Assembly: GCA_905250125.1 (NCBI GenBank)
Contig: CAJNOL010000551.1
Span: 60,392-124,391, forward strand
Direction: 5' to 3'
Length of the DNA stretch: 64,000 nt
Source: Rotaria sordida
Lineage: Eukaryota; Rotifera; Eurotatoria; Philodinida; Philodinidae
The notes beneath the pieces are model-generated. The model worked only from the letters and a program-made list of their open reading frames with translations, searched no databases and was not told where the DNA came from. A program made the translations under genes and the position numbers. Below, one piece after another: positions 1 to 12,914 of the stretch (the first letter of the stretch is position 1; each line of letters starts with the position of its first letter).

Positions 1-461
1 AACAAAAGAAATTAAAATTATAGAATTTTCTAAATACAGTGAGCATAAATATATAAAAATCGTTTATAAATGGACGATCAAATTCACAATCTGTCCTTGA
101 AGTACAGTTTTTGAGAAGATTTTGTTTCGTTATTCACTAGTATAATTCTACATAGAGGTGTAAAGTAAACGATTAAATCTAAGAAATATTATTTTCTTCC
201 ATTATATCTCTCTTTTCAGTTAGTAGTTACTTTCGTTCTTTCTCAATCTAGTTGATAATCGAATAAAGAAAAATTCTTATTTTTCTATTACAGTATTACA
301 AGTTAAAACAACATATCTTTTTATTATTAATCATCATTATTATCGCATTGTTTTAGTTTAGAATATTCTCTTCTTTCGTGGTCTAGAATCTTTTCTTTTT
401 CATTTTTGGATTTTTGTGGCTGTTGTATAGTTTGGAGTAGCATTTGTCTATTGAGTACATA

Positions 462-968
462 GCGAAAATTGTATATTAGTGTACGTTTTCCTCAAACCAA
501 CTTTTCATGGGAAAAAAGTGCAAAATCGCCTTTGTTTCTTCAATCTAGTATTTTCGATCGAACTGAAACTTTTTTCCACATATATCATAGATTGTTTTGG
601 ATGGACACTTTCTTTTATATTGTTTTGCTGATTTTCGGTAGCTCTTACGAAAAAGTTCTATTAAAAAAACCATGCGTTTTTTAGGGTGCCACCGATACTT
701 TGGCTTTTGTATTCGAGAGACAAAAAATAAAAAGATACTTATCACAAGCAGTGTCTAACACCTGTATGAAACTTTCAGCTCGATGAAACACAGCATCTCG
801 GAGAAGCAGGACAAGAGAAACATTGTGATCTCAGTATCTCATAGAAGACAGCATCCGAAAACTTTCAGTCTTCGACAACTTTTGCTCTACTTGTTAAGAT
901 CTATCTGTTTTGAAAATTTCAAATTTTTCTGATGTACCATTCTACAGAAGCCCCGGGAAAGAACGCGA
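462..968 (-). repeat. Dispersed repeat, copy 1 (inverted relative to 39.2-40.0 kb)
   Basis: The reverse complement of 39.2-40.0 kb aligns over nearly the whole stretch. Shared blocks include AGCGAAAATTGTATAT, GGTAGCTCTTAC, GCATGCGTTTTTTAGG, ACAAAAAATAAAAAGATAC and AGCATCTCGGAGAAGC. No coding capacity; likely a non-autonomous transposon or retroelement remnant. This copy is shorter than the other through internal deletions. Confidence 0.75.
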
Positions 969-1345
969 TATTCTTAATAAGAATGTATTTAATAATTCAT
1001 TGGTGATTTATCATAGGATTTGAAAGATTCTGATTGTGCTTACACATACGAATTATTACCACAATAAATGAGTCTTTCAACTATTTGGAAATGAAAGTTA
1101 TTATATTTGTTCTAAATTATAATTTGAAAGAGAGAGAATCAATTCTCTAACATATTCTTCGTTAATTTAAAAATGATCTATCTTTCAAATCATTTTCTTA
1201 TAAAATAAATTATCATCATATGAAAATAAAACAAAGTATTCTTATTATTTATAGCATATGTAAGATTTATTTTAGGAGAAAAAAAAGATGTTTATGTATG
1301 CATTTTTAAGATAAAGTGTGCGAAAAAGAAAAAAAAAAGCTAAAG

Positions 1346-1384
1346 TAAAATAAAATAAAATAAAATAAAATAAAATAAAATAAA
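1346..1384. repeat. (AAAAT)n microsatellite
   Basis: About eight tandem TAAAA units followed by a TAAAG variant, about 75 nt downstream of the P450 stop codon. Confidence 0.85.
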
Positions 1385-1459
1385 GTAAAAGAAATGCTAG
1401 TTTAACTATTTAGTCTCTCTCAAAACTTATACCATAAAAAACCAAAATAAATAAATGTA

Positions 1460-4400
1460 TCAATTTGCACTAAAAGATGTAGCTTTAAGTGAATACTTTG
1501 GTGGGATATTAGCTAAGCCAAATGTACCTCCAATTGGATCAGGTATAGGACCAATTTTTTCAAAATCATTATGATATAAAAGTACACCAAGAATACCTGT
1601 TAATAAATTAAATAAATATTTTTCAGCAACACATGCACGTGGACCTAAACCAAATGGTAAGTAAGAATGAGTTGGTATTGATGATAAATTATCTCCAATC
1701 CATCGTTTTATATCAAATTTTGTAGCTTGTTTCCATGCAATTGAATGATGTAAAGCAAGAATATTAGCACCAAATTGAGTACGTTTTTGTATATGATAAG
1801 TGCGCCATTTAAAATCTTCTAATGTTGAATGAACAACAACAGGTACAACAGGTGATAAACGTAAAACTTCTTTAATAAATGCTTGTGTATAAATAAGAGA
1901 TTCAGTTGATGTTAATTCAAATTTTGAATAATTTTTTTCTCGAACTTCTCGTCGACATAAATCAGCTTCTTCAGGATATTGAACAACATAAAGTAAAAAC
2001 CATGATAATGCACCTTTAAGCATTTCACTTCCATGCATAATTATATCAAGTATACAAGCAGATATATCATCATCATCTAAACGTGGTGATGATTCATCAA
2101 TACAATTTAATATTGAATCAAGAAAATCATTAGATGTTTCAGTTGTTGATGTTACTCTTTGTTCATTATTACTATGAATATTTGATTCTTCACGTCGACG
2201 TTTGATCCATGTTTTTATATAATCTAAAACATTTTCATTAATATCTAATGTTTCAGATAAACCAGTTAATTTTGAAAGAACCGTTTTAGCAGATTTTTGA
2301 AATGTATCTTCATGAATAGCTTTGGAAATTTTATATAAATTTTGTTCAAATAATTCAAAGATTTTGTCATTCTTTGATATTGAAACTGATGAACATGAAA
2401 GTGATGTAAGAAGACGAACAGCAAAATAAAATGTTGTACGACGAACATCAAACTGTTTTGAAAGACGTAAATTTTGTAATTGTTCTTGTACCATTACATC
2501 AAGATGTTTATTAACAAGATTATTATCAATATAATTTACAAGTGCTTTATGAATTATTCGTGCATTATGATCGTGATGACGAAATACAATACCTAATAGA
2601 TATAATAATAAATTTTGGCAATCGGTTTATGAATATCATTCAACTAGACTCGAATAAGATTTTCATATTGGCAAATATCGTTGAAAATTGAAACCTTCTC
2701 CGCAATAAAAGATTGCGGATCTTCTATTGTGTCCCATTTATTTCAATAAGTTTTAATTAAAAGGATTTTTCAGAAAATTAAAACAATTTTGAGGACTCGA
2801 GAAGATATTTTTTAGATCTTGAAAAGTTTAGAAATAATGCTGATCTCAGTCTTTTAAGGTTTGCAGCTTAAATCCTTGAAAACTCGGCATATTTTTATGT
2901 AAATATACTAATTAAACTGCTAATTTTTTGAGAAGCTAAATAATTAAGGAACAGGACGAGGTACATTATTACTCCAGGCACATCGTTCCTTCAAGAGAAC
3001 TCCTCTATCATCGGAGATCTTCTAATATAGGAGGATTTTCTATTGCGGAGAGAAGTTAAGTATATATTTAAATAGGAATGCACCAATTCCTAGAACATGA
3101 AGGTCTTGCTGTAACTCACATCTGCATCTTCATGTTTGATATAAAAAATTCACAGGAACTGTATTCTTTATAAGAAAAAATATGCTATCTTTGATATCAT
3201 GCTCTAAGAATTGGTGCATCCCCATGTTCAAATACATAGATAATCTTTGTGATAGTATTGAACTAATTATAGAAATTTTTCTATTTCATCATTAATATAA
3301 ATGAAGATATATTAAAACCGAGAAATATATGATAACTATGTTAATTTGTTTTGAATTTTACATATGTAAAAATACTTACAGCTGATAGACTTTTTTTAAG
3401 TGCATGATTTATGAGTCACAGAACCTCTGTAGAAATTGTAAAACAAATATTTGTCGATAGCAAATGAGTTTTAGGATAACGAGTAGAACACATTTCTCAA
3501 TAGTTTGACATCATTGTATTCTAATAAAATGTCTTCTTCTCATATATGTCCCGAGATCGCCATAGATGAAGTCACGGATCAATGACTTAGGTACTCGATT
3601 AGAAGATTTTTGCTAAAATTAACCGTATTTGCTGCAAGGTGGTTTGCGGTTTTTCTGGGAATTGATGAACAAACAAAAACAATGAAACGCTGGAACTCCG
3701 CTGAAGAAAAACAAAAATTTTCTAAGATTCTTATCATTTCTTCATAAGAATATATTTGATTTCAAAAAGAACATTGTTAACAAACTCAGCTTAATTAGAA
3801 ATAGCTATGTTAAAAATTCACAAACCAATAATATCAATTAGATTATCATCAATTATATTCCCTTCAACTTTTTATTTAATTTCGATTTCTTACATTCTAT
3901 TCTATGTCATTCAAAACAAACAATTCTTAATCATTTTCTCTACTAATTAGTTATACATTCAAAAAAAAAAGAATACAAAGAAAATCATCTATTATTTCTT
4001 CGAACGAAAACTCAAATAAAATCTTCTAGATTATAAGAGATAATTTCCTAACAATAACACTTTTATCTTTCTTTCTATTATACCTGTACGAATATGTTTT
4101 CCTTCTTTGTATCGTAATTGATTTTCTAAATAATTATCAACTTTATTACTAACTAAATCAGCACGTCCAAGAAATATTTCATTAATAAATCCAGAATTAT
4201 TCAATAAAATTAAACGACCAGTATGAGTCATAACTGTACATGAATCTGGATAATCATTTACTAAATTAAGTAAATTATCGCGTTTTTTTCTTTGAAATGA
4301 TATAGCATCTTTTAGGTTTCGCCAATCACGTGGTCCTTTCGGATAACGATATCGATTGCGATCTGAAAAATAAATTTAAAATAAAAAAATATTTTTTGAT

Positions 4401-4538
4401 TTTAAAATTTAAAATTTTACCATATTGCCATTTAAGAATAATAACAATAATAACCATTAAAATATGAATACCAAATGAAGTAAAAAAACTCATAAATGTA
4501 TTTTCGCCACCATCTGAGGAATGATCTGCATCAGCCAT
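1460..4538 (-). CDS. Cytochrome P450 monooxygenase, divergent, 3 exons, 509 aa
   Basis: Exons 4538-4421, 4362-4084 and 2592-1460 join in phase (1530 nt, 509 aa plus stop), a normal P450 length. An N-terminal hydrophobic anchor (residues about 17-36) and the proline-rich hinge YPKGPRDWR (about 46-54) indicate an ER-membrane microsomal enzyme. The K-helix ExxR is E374-R377 (EVLR). The heme loop FGLGPRACVA (446-455) carries the axial ligand Cys453. Two sites are unusual: the I-helix reads HGSEML (319-324), so the conserved Thr of (A/G)Gx(D/E)T is Met, and the PERF-type motif is DIKRW without proline. The heme loop ends in Ala instead of Gly. Known family chemistry is NADPH-dependent monooxygenation; the substrate is unknown. 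Introns are 58 nt and 1491 nt; the second contains a MITE. The CYP family cannot be assigned by eye. It is the last gene of a minus-strand run and lies 483 nt downstream of ST7. Confidence 0.88.
3073..3224. mobile_element. hAT-like MITE, copy 1, in P450 intron 2
   Basis: A 152-bp element with about 30-bp imperfect inverted ends: TAGGAATGCACCAATTCCTA at the left and the complement of TGGGGATGCACCAATTCTTA at the right. It has no ORF. Flanking 8-mers TATTTAAA and TGTTCAAA agree at 6 of 8 sites, compatible with a decayed 8-bp target duplication. Its ends match elements at 28.8 and 56.05 kb. Confidence 0.65.
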
Positions 4539-5021
4539 GGTTGTTTCAAATGTAATGTCAACTATATTTGCAAAATTTGAATCGACTTCAACAACCGATT
4601 AAACAGTTTCCTACTTTTGTTTCAGTAATGTTTTCAGTAGTCTTTATTTAATATTATTATCTAAGACTGAAAACGAAAGACAAGAATTCCACTTATATAT
4701 GAAATTCTATTGAGCTCCCTCTTTACCAAAATCCAATCTATACTGAATCATAATCATGCAAATAATACAAATAAAAAAAATGTCACATGTCATAATATAT
4801 ATATTTCTGTCTTTCTCTTATTTTTCGATGCAATAATGTCTATCGTCATCCACCAAAACTGAATCAACATACACACATAAAGAATGAAAAGCAGATAGAG
4901 AAAGAAAAACAAAAAACGAAGTGACACACGTATACATATGTAAGGTGAGATCATCATCATCATCATATAACATATATAACAATCAGCAAAAACAAAAAAT
5001 GACAATGAAAAAAAAGAATAA

Positions 5022-8000
5022 TTAAATTTTTGCTAACTGTTGATAAAGATTTGACGGTAGAATCGATTCGATTTTATCCGTTAAATATTGTATCGGTACA
5101 CTAAACCAAGTAAGAAAAAGACGAGCTATATAAGCAGCTATTTCGGGATATTGATGAGTAAGTAAAGCAAGCATAGCTGTTCCTGAACATAAACCAGCTG
5201 TAAATAAAATAAAAAATGGTAATTCTTTTTTCGGAAATACAGATACATCATGAAATGCTAAAATATAAATAAAACAATTGAAATTTTCTTTTTAAATTAA
5301 TTAATTCTTTACCAGGTAATAATTCTCTATCAGCTACTTCAGTACACTAGAAAAACAAACAAACAAAAAAGATAAATAATATATATATATATATCTTCGT
5401 TTTTTTCTTTTTACCGTTGGATATGGATGAAAAAGATGTCCTTTTTCTAATGGATATGGAATCATACGAAATGTTCCTTCCCACGTACAATGTAATAAAT
5501 TAAGTGCGCCTTCAACACGACGCCAATGTGGTAAATGAAAAAAAGCATATGCTATGGCTTCAGAATCACCGCGTTTAAGAATATGTTCAGGTGGTAATAT
5601 TAAACTTTTCATTTCTAATAAATACTATAAGAAAAACAAAAACCAGATAATTTAAATAAAATATTTATTTTAAATTAATATTTACTTTAGGTACATGTGG
5701 ATTGAATTCTACAGCTCGATGAATAGCTTCAACGGCTGACATTTCTGCTGCAGTTAAACCTCGTTTACTGGCTACGTCTGGTGAAAATCTAAATTTCATA
5801 AAAGAAAACAAAATTTTATATACCATTTGACTGAAAATAAGTTCAAGAGAACACTCCTCTTTTCGGCACTTTCGGAGAATGATTCATCAAAAAGTTCTGA
5901 AAGTTTTAAGGTAGTTAGATTTCGATGAGTAGAGCAAAAATTACCATAGACTTAGAATTAGAGTTCATCGAGTTCAAAATTCCCATATTCGGATCCGGTC
6001 GAATCGTACTTCGATAGTTTCAATGAAATTTTCTAATCGGAATAGGATAGACATTCCGAAAATATGAGACACTTTTTTTCGGTTTCTTGCATTCAATAAC
6101 TAATGCATTCTACATATTCCTCGGACGGTTCGTCTGAGAAATGTATAGGATAGTGCTCATTGGATCCAAAGTTATCAGATCCGGACCCACACTTGACGAG
6201 GTTTACTCAAAATTTTCGGATGCTTTTCTCTAGAACACATTAGGATCGCAAGGGCAAAATATATTTTTTACAGATACTAATATTTTCTCCAGAATTAAAG
6301 AAGGGATGATGTAATCTTAATAACTTGACAACGGCAACAGTTACCGATCTGCATTTTTCAGCAATCGAAAGAAAAAAAATCCGAATGTCATTTTGTTTGA
6401 TACTATATAAGATAAAATTATTGTAAAATTCATCAACTTCTCAAAACATTCAATGGTATTTGATTTCAAGAGAATTTTGATAAAAAGTTAGAAAATTTTC
6501 TATAAAAATCAACAGAATTCTATAGAGTTTGGCCGAATATATTCGAAGTTTTGTTTGCTCGACATCGAAATATCAGAAGATAATCAATTGAATCATGCCT
6601 TAAACTATAGATAAATATTCGCTTTCTCTGTAATGAATCGATTTCTCGACATTGTTAATATAATCGAGAAATGTACTAAATATGAGCACTATTGTGTTGT
6701 TTTTTTTATCAAACATGCAATGTTTTGTTTTATCCAGCATGAGGGGGATCGACGCCTCTTCGAAGATCGGCTTAACTCACCTGGAGTTAGTAGTTATATT
6801 ATACTACATACTAAGTTCCAAAAATAGATGTTCGCCTTTTCGGACTTTTAACCCTTTTGCGTCGATGGGGCCCACCGGTGGGCCTCACTATAGGATGGTC
6901 CAAAAACTCGTTCATTGTAGAAAAAATTGAATATCTGTGCTATCCTTTGACCAAAGGAGCTGATTTTTTTTACCCTTGATAGAGGAATGTTCATAGCTCA
7001 TATTGATAGGAGAAACATCGATAAAAGTTGTTTTGAAGTACAATATTTGCTACAAATAAAGAAATGAAACCTTTCACGAATTATGAGCAAGCAATATTCA
7101 TATCGCCGCGAATGGGTTAATGAAATCATCCATCCAGATACAGAAAATCTGTATAAAAACCATACAGATATGACTTATAAACTTGCTATTTTGTATTTCA
7201 CATAGCAAGTTTAGTCGTAATTAAATGACAAACATACGTGGAAGCAACCGCTCTAGCTTTAAGTAAAGCAGCTGTATAGCAAATTGTCGCTGATTTTGGC
7301 AAACTAATATCTAAAAAAAAAAAAGAAAAAATGGAATTTATCTTATTGAATTAAAATTTCGAAGAAAAAAAAGAAGTTCTACCATCATATTTGGCAAGAA
7401 CGCCCTGTACATCGGGATAATTTTGAAGTGCAAGTAAAACTTCAATAAGATTTTCATGTATATTAAAAACAGACATCATTGGAAATTCTTTCACTAGATC
7501 ACGAAAAATTTTTGTTGCTTCACGTAATTTACCCAATTTTCTTGCACACATTCCTAAACGTCGTTTAACATAAATCAATATATTTGTATTGCGTTCTATA
7601 ATAAGATAAAAAATAAAAATAGAAAAAATTATAAATTAATAAGAAAATTTACAATGAATTCTTTCTTACTATGTACAATGTCTTGTATACGACCCTGTTC
7701 AAGTAACTGTTGTGATTTTCTATATGCATTTTCAGCACATTTTAATGCTTGTTTTAACAAACGTTCAACTTCAATTATTGTTGTTGCTTCTTCTTCAGCT
7801 AGAAGAATTAATGCTGGTGTAAATCTAATATATATATAAATAGATGAGACTTTTTTTTTGAATAAAAAATTCGTTTTTGTTTTGTTTTTTACTCTGAATT
7901 TTTTTCTAAAGCATCACGAGCAAGTTGAATACGTATCGATGGTGTTCGTTCACGCCATGCTCGTTGCATCACTAGGAGAGAAAAATAAAATAAATCTTCG

Positions 8001-11000
8001 TTTCTTTTTATTGAAATCGATTAATAATAAATATCTTACTTTCATATTCAGGTTTTCCTTCATCAAGATCACATGTAAAAAATGTTTGATGTTCTTGAGC
8101 AGATAAATTCATATCATGAAATGTTAATGGTTCTTTTCCATTATATTGTATCAAACGTTGATATTCAGCTCCACGAAATAATGCACATGGATTTTTCCAT
8201 ACTTTACATTCATTTGTTCCAGTCACCGGTATTGTTGAATCTGTACCATTTGATAAAATACAATTATTCACATTATTATTTCCATTATGACCACTATTTA
8301 ATCCATTCATTGTTGATGATAATGGTAAAGATAAAGATGATATATCATTATTTGTTAATGATGAATTATTTGATTCAGTTCCATTTAAAATAGGTGTTAA
8401 ATGATTTATTGAAACTTGTTCAATAAATGATGTACCATATCGTTTAAAATACCACCATTCAAATATCTATGAAACAAATTTCAAAAAAACAAAATAATAT
8501 TCTTTTTTTCCAAGTAAATTTATTTTTACCAAAATAAGACCAGATATTAACGATGATGTACCAGTTAATGCAACATAAAATTTTGGTGTAAGAGTATTGA
8601 AGAACATTGTTGCTAGAAAAAAATAAATAAAAATAATTCCTCTATTTTTCAACCTTTTGAACCCTAAATATTATATACACTTCAGATCAAACATTAATAA
8701 CAAAAGAAATCGGATATGACAACAAGAAAGAAATAAGGATATATATATTGTGGTCGAAATCGGAATTCAGCCCAAGGTCGAATTCATCCAAAATTGTTGG
8801 TCGAATTCTGAATTTGTCCAGGCAAAATTTAGCTCAATTCAGAATTCCAACTTCGGTCATAGCTTATAAATAATTAAGGCAAACTTACAAAAGATGAAGT
8901 TAAGCATGTTTGATGTAGATAAGTGAAAGCAAAACGATAGAATATGAAGGAAAAGAAGAAAGTATGCGTCTTAGTGCGTGCAGTAGAATACTATAGGCAC
9001 GTATGAGAAGATGTAGAACACTAATAATAGCAATAGCAACACAGATGTCTATTATATATATATATCTAGAAAAAGATAAACAGAACGAGACTGAAGCGAG
9101 AACAAAACACATATAGTCTTTTTTCTCCACCATTTAGATTATTCAATTATACACCGTGAACAGTCTTTCATTTACAAATCTTTAGCAATTTTGTATTAAC
9201 TCTTTATGTTTCGAGAAGAAAACGAAAGAATTTTGTTTAAAATATAGATTAATGATTCTAGTCATGTTTGATTATCATTTGAATGTGAGTTGCAATCATA
9301 TTCGATCAATATGACAAAAAAAACCACAACTATTCAATGTTGGTTGATAACACAAAAAGACAAAGTTTCATAAAATAAGCAATGTTGCTCATTACTGAAA
9401 CATCTTATTTAAACTATTTCGATCTAATATTAAAGAATATCAAATAATAGAAATTACAGTGATTATCATTTTATTGCGATGTTTGATCTAAATTCCTATT
9501 ACTATAGATTTAAAGATGAAAGTATTATGGTTAAAACAATCCATAATATATTTATGATAACAATTTTAGTTTTCGCAAATAATTAAAATTATCTGTTTTT
9601 CAAATAGGAGTTATCTTTTGATATAGAAAACTTCTTACACTTCTGTCAAATTATAATAAAAATAAAATTAAAAAAGACAGTATTTTGGAAATCAAAATTA
9701 TATTTCTATTTTGTTTTTTATCCCTTAGAATTATTGGTTGTTATACTAAGTTTTCATAAAAAACAAAGAATGAATATTAAATTGTACAAATACTCTTTCT
9801 TCCAAATTGAAACAATGAGATATTTTTAAGATAAAGACAAGAGGAAAACAATAGTTTGTATGTGTTTCAAAATCATCAGATTTTCTTTCCCTGTAAGATT
9901 CTCTATTATTTCTATGATAAATTTCTTTATCCCAATAAAATACAAAGAAACATATAATGTCGAAAACAATACACGTGTCTTCAAAATGTTTAAGAATATA
10001 CAAAGACAATGAGTACTATTCTATCAAAAACATCTACAATCTACATGTGATGAATAGGGAAAAAAAGAAAACTCTTCCAAAAAGAAGCTTTTCAAATATT
10101 TTCAAGTATACTATTATTGGTTTCATTTTGTGAAACAAAATCTAAAAGGATCATTGAAGGATAGAAGTAGAAACTTGAACTTTCTTCCTCTACAAACGTA
10201 ACAGATACGTTAGAGACGGCTCATCACAGACTGCGGCAGATGTTATTGATGTATGATCAAAGACAGTATATTAATAATGTCTTGTTATAATATCTTAACT
10301 ACTTCCTTATTACATTTCTCGAAGGTTAAGTAAAAGAATGGTGAAGAGATGTGTCCCAAGATAGATAGAAAAAACAATTTCTCTATAATTAGCAATAGCA
10401 GTTACGTGATGTTTCACATAGTAATCTCACAGGGATTGTGCTAAAATTTTTTCTTAAACAAATATACACTTATGAAATCTCTTATCTCAATAAAAATATC
10501 TAATAAATCTTATAATTCATCATTTCTCATATCAATTCTCCATTATTTTCATTTTTCAATCAATAGAAAAACAGATGGTAAACAAAAGAAAATAAAGATT
10601 CATTTTCTTTTCTTATATTGCTTTTTTTATTTGACTTCGATGTTTTGTCTTCTTGTTAGGTCTCACTTGTTCTTCTCTATTCATTTCATTGAATTGAATT
10701 CATAATGAAACAAAAACAAATAAAAGTGCATAGGCATGATAATTAAACAATCATATAGTTACGTTATTCACGTTAGTAACAATGAGTAGAAGAAAAATCA
10801 AATAGGGAGTAATCAAAAAGTAATTTGACAAAATGTTTGTTCATTTTTCAGCATCCTAGAGGAGCCTGCAGAAAGTGAAAACATTCGGTTTGAACCAAAA
10901 TTTTGTGTTCTTTGCGAATATAGGTTCAAAATTTGTGATGGACTTCCGATTTAGGAGTTATGAGCGGACCTTCTAGAAGTCTGTAAATTCAGTTTGAAAG

Positions 11001-12713
11001 AACTTCAGCAAATCAAAACTGAATCAAAGTAGAAGCGAAAATCACAAAGGCCATATTTTTCTATAAAATGATATACGAATGATTCGTTTGCTACAAGTTA
11101 TTTGTCAACAGTAAGTATTTTGCTGTAAGAGATACCATGTCAGTTTTCTTGATATCTATGAAAAACTGACTTACAAAGCGAGCTCGATTATTCCTGAAAC
11201 TTTTAATTCTTAAATTACTTTGTAGAGAACAATATCGTTTTTAATTCTATGAAAAAAAAATCGGTAATATAACGTATGCAGTAGAGTAGTCTATTGTTAC
11301 ACAAAAAAAAAGTGTCAATTTCTCCCGTCCGAACTTCTAAAAGATCGATTCATAACGCCTAAATCAGAATTTTTAGAAAAATTTAGACTCAAATTGGACG
11401 TTTTTTGAATTGTTGCTGTTTTGTCAAATTGCTTTTCAATCAACCATACTTAATTTACTATCAGAACAAAACTAAAAAAGTCTAAATAATTCAATATTTC
11501 AAATTTACCCGTATTAAAACTGTTTATAATATTGAATGGACCACGAATAGATGCATAAAGAAGAAATATAAGTAGAATAAAAGATATCGCCCATAAATAA
11601 GTACAGATATATGTTACAATTGAACGAATTTTATTTAAAATATGTGAACTACCTAAATAGATACATGAATACAAAAAAAAACGTGTCTACTATACATTTC
11701 AAAATAAAATGTACTTCACTATTTTTTTTGAATAAATTTTGATAAGAACATCATAGAGATCTGTAGTTTTTACTATGGAAGAGAGAAGACTTAGTATCAT
11801 CGTAGTATATCGAAGTTTAGTTGATCAGCAATGGACTAATCAGGTGAGTTCTTGGTGGAAGTATTCGAAAACAATATTCTGAAGCTATTTTCCTTTCGAC
11901 TTGGACTTTAATAGAACTAGTCGATAGAAAAAATTCTTCTCTTGCGATCTACGTAAGGACAATATTTCTGATTGCTTTCGTTTGAGAGTTATAGGACTCT
12001 TCCTGAGACCTCCGATTTCAGCCAATTGACTTGTGATCATCGGAAAAAGTAGTTAGGCAATGGTAATTCACCATGCTGACTCGAATAGTGATATCTGTTT
12101 TTTTGATTTGAATTAATCTGACTCTATTGTCTCAATATTTCCGAAATTCTATAGTCAGTCTTCATGTAATAATGGAGTTGGCGTGTCAGAAATATTGAGA
12201 TAACAGATTCAGACCATTGTGAGCCTAAAAACAAATACCATCATTCGAGTCAGCATGGTGAATTTCATCTGCCTAGCTGCTTTTTCATATGATCATAGAT
12301 CAATTGGGTGAAATTGAGAGCCTCATGGAAAGTCTTATAACTCTCGAAAGGAACTATCTAGCAATGTCGGTCTTGCATAGATCGAACGAGAAGAATTTTT
12401 TTCACTGACCAGTTCTATTGAAAGTCTAAGTCCACAAGAAAATACCTTCAGAATATCATTTTCAGCAATCTCCACCAAGAACTCGCATGATTGCTCAATT
12501 GCTGATCAATCAAATTTCGATAGTCTCGGGTATCCTATTTTGAATGATACAAATCGCAGATGTCTATGATATCTCTATCAAAGGTTATTCAAAAAACAGT
12601 GGAACACATTATATATTGAAATGGATAGTATTCTTAAACGAAGAAAACAAAATTTTACTTGTTTCATCATCATCTTCATTATCTTCTTCGACGAAATTTT
12701 GATGATTAAACAT
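5022..12713 (-). CDS. ST7: ST7 family membrane protein, 12 exons, 603 aa
   Basis: Exons: 12713-12659, 11652-11509, 8612-8530, 8466-8040, 7971-7893, 7824-7670, 7595-7383, 7310-7238, 5788-5686, 5624-5415, 5346-5313, 5257-5022. Phases match at all junctions; 1812 nt, close to vertebrate ST7 (about 585 aa). Diagnostic stretches are [16 protein letters not shown] and LISGLIL in exon 3, IFEWWYF opening exon 4, [15 protein letters not shown] in exon 4, LAEEEATTI in exon 6, [19 protein letters not shown] and [18 protein letters not shown] in exon 10. Two N-terminal hydrophobic segments and one near the C-terminus ([10 protein letters not shown] region) suggest a multi-pass membrane protein; the middle is TPR-like helical. 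In vertebrates it is a proposed tumour suppressor of uncertain biochemical role. A lineage-specific N-terminus of about 18 acidic residues comes from exon 1. Introns 1, 2 and 8 are 1.0, 2.9 and 1.4 kb and carry repeats; the others are about 40-90 nt. Its start is only about 200 nt from the ZUP1 stop. Confidence 0.95.
6852..7116. mobile_element. piggyBac-like MITE in ST7 intron 8
   Basis: A 265-bp segment flanked on both sides by TTAA (6848-6851 and 7117-7120). The ends begin CCCTTTTGCGTCGATGG and, complemented at the right, CCCATTCGCGGCGATAT, matching at 12-13 of 17 sites. TTAA targets with CCC-ends are the piggyBac signature. It includes a perfect 16-bp palindrome GGCCCACCGGTGGGCC at about 6869-6884. 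No ORF. Confidence 0.7.
8752..8868. repeat. Small GAATTC-word hairpin in ST7 intron 2
   Basis: A short inverted repeat (TGGTCGAAATCGGAATTCAG against the complement of a right arm ending GAATTCCAACTTCGGTCA) with the words GAATTC and TTCAGAATT repeated in both orientations. Confidence 0.5.
10807..11446. mobile_element. Foldback element, about 640 bp, in ST7 intron 2
   Basis: Long imperfect inverted repeat. The left arm starts AATCAAAAAGTAATTTGACA and contains TTTAGGAGTTATGAGCGG; the complemented right arm contains AAAAGCAATTTGACAAAA and TTTAGGCGTTATGAATCG in the same order. No ORF. Confidence 0.7.
11793..12550. mobile_element. Foldback element, about 760 bp, in ST7 intron 1
   Basis: Imperfect palindrome centred near 12172. 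Matching arm blocks include GTTGATCAGCAATGG, GAGTTCTTGGTGGA, CACCATGCTGACTCGAATA and CTCAATATTTC, each found again as its complement at the mirror position. It fills most of the 1006-nt first intron. No ORF. Confidence 0.8.
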
Positions 12714-12914
12714 GATATAATGACGAAATGAACTTATTGTAAAAGCAATGACAGCAAGAAACATTAAGATTCAATCTAGAAAAAAAAATACTAATAAGTC
12801 AATATTTGTTTTTCAAGGAGAGTGTATAAGTTATATATTGATTGTTTAAAAAGCATCCATCGACCAATGAAATCAAATAAAAAGAATACTCTCACAATTA
12901 TTGTCAATTAATAA

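Larger units (their letters stand above)
1..1459. other. Gene-free left flank with a dispersed repeat
   Basis: No coding signal. It contains an old dispersed-repeat copy (462-968), a five-base AAAAT microsatellite at about 1346-1384, and otherwise plain AT-rich DNA downstream of the P450 gene. Confidence 0.6.
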
